Below, one piece after another: positions 5,798 to 6,290 of a stretch of DNA of 6,290 nucleotides. The DNA lies in contig JBBRHH010000375.1 in NCBI GenBank assembly GCA_038222915.1, positions 1 to 6,290 of the forward strand. The letters are read 5' to 3'. How positions within the stretch are numbered: the stretch's first letter is position 1; each line of letters opens with the position of its first letter. A program made the translations under genes and the position numbers. The stretch comes from JBBRHH01 sp038222915. GTDB taxonomy: Bacteria > Planctomycetota > Phycisphaerae > Tepidisphaerales > Tepidisphaeraceae. The notes beneath the pieces are model-generated. The model saw only the letters and a program-made list of their open reading frames with translations. It did not search any database and had not been told where the DNA came from.

Positions 5798-6290
5798 ATG
5801 AGAAATGAGCACTCGTCACTGGCCCTCCTGCTGACAGGTAGTGTGTCAGCATATCGCAAGATTGGACGGTATAGGTCCAAGAAAGGCGTCATGCCAACTC
5901 CATCTCCTCGCGCCGTTGACAATCCTTTAAAGCAATCGCGGCGGTTTGCCTTGAAGAAGGCTGTGAGTTCCCCGCCCTCGGAATCAGTGGAGCCGCAGCA
6001 CTCTCCACCGAAAGTGCGAATCATACGTCGCGCTGTTATTCCAATAGAAATAACCGGCGCAAAACAGGTTGTCACCAAAATTGAGGCAATTTCAAAACGT
6101 GTAAGCGAAGAGGCAACTAAGCTGTCTAAAAGGATCGTGGCATTCGAGGATTGGCTCAATACATTGCCCGGTCGCGTTGAAATCGTGTATTGGACCGGCA
6201 TTGGCGACCCCGAAAATGACGACGATACGCGCGGCTTCGGGTTGAAACATACCCGAACACCCAAGAGCTGGACGCTGTTCTGCGGCTATG
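5798..6290 (+). CDS. Second paralogue of the 225-aa family, C-terminal part beyond window
   Basis: It is open for 164 codons from ATG 5798 and runs off the right edge. Residues 91-133 match the upstream gene at 25 of 43 positions, including VVT, IEA, LS, RI, WLN, GRV and YWT. The same 4-3 hydrophobic pattern recurs (I95, S99, V102, A106, L109, I113, F116, L120, L123). After D137 there is a five-residue acidic insertion (ENDDDTR region). Then FGLK and K-x-W-x-L realign with FGMK and K-x-W-x-L of the first copy. Residues 1-90 differ almost completely: they are basic, with Pro/Ser-rich stretches, and lack the Ala-rich helix. The start has no visible Shine-Dalgarno. GTG 5795 and ATG 5891 are alternatives, but only 5798 keeps residue numbers equal to those of the first copy. 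No family recognised. By analogy about 60-65 residues are missing. Confidence 0.75.
   Translation, partial: MRNEHSSLALLLTGSVSAYRKIGRYRSKKGVMPTPSPRAVDNPLKQSRRFALKKAVSSPPSESVEPQHSPPKVRIIRRAVIPIEITGAKQVVTKIEAISKRVSEEATKLSKRIVAFEDWLNTLPGRVEIVYWTGIGDPENDDDTRGFGLKHTRTPKSWTLFCGY

Overview
The window reads as a bacterial chromosome fragment with two different halves. The left half is GC-rich (42 of 60 bases in a sampled coding line, 1021-1080). The right third is close to balanced (29 of 60 at 4861-4920). A secreted multi-domain family 9 glycoside hydrolase in GC-rich DNA with long repeat-filled intergenic sequence fits a soil polysaccharide degrader such as Planctomycetota, Verrucomicrobiota or Acidobacteriota. 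The sequence does not decide between these phyla.

Layout. Positions 1-2711, minus strand: one long secreted cellulase-type gene (GH9 catalytic domain behind a CelD_N-type Ig-like domain), open at the left edge and lacking at most its C-terminal tail or a further domain. Positions 2712 to about 4440: roughly 1.7 kb with no credible gene. This stretch holds an unusual patchwork of short-period tandem arrays (11 bp at 2950-3059, 8 bp at 3154-3177, an 11/22 bp array at 3327-3435, 7 bp at 3437-3478) and several perfect hairpins (3901-3992, 4117-4150, 4282-4322). The plus strand is strongly G-over-C through much of it. Positions 4445-6290: a lower-GC segment with plus-strand genes. Its core is a pair of tandem paralogues of an unrecognised family. 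The first is complete (4741-5418, 225 aa). The second starts at 5798 and is cut by the right edge after 164 codons. Between and before them lie small, less certain reading frames.

How the parts relate. The cellulase stands alone with its own ribosome binding site and points away from the repeats. Nothing visible links it to the paralogue pair. The paralogues share a predicted amphipathic helix followed by a beta-rich tryptophan segment (25 of 43 residues identical over residues 91-133), while their first 90 residues look unrelated. Counted from the chosen starts, the shared residues carry the same numbers in both proteins, which supports both starts. A short open frame encoding a G-N-x4-G-N-A-P-x-G motif over a small hairpin precedes both genes and ends at or inside each start codon. 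This repeated leader-plus-paralogue unit is the best candidate for something undescribed, but its function cannot be read from the sequence.
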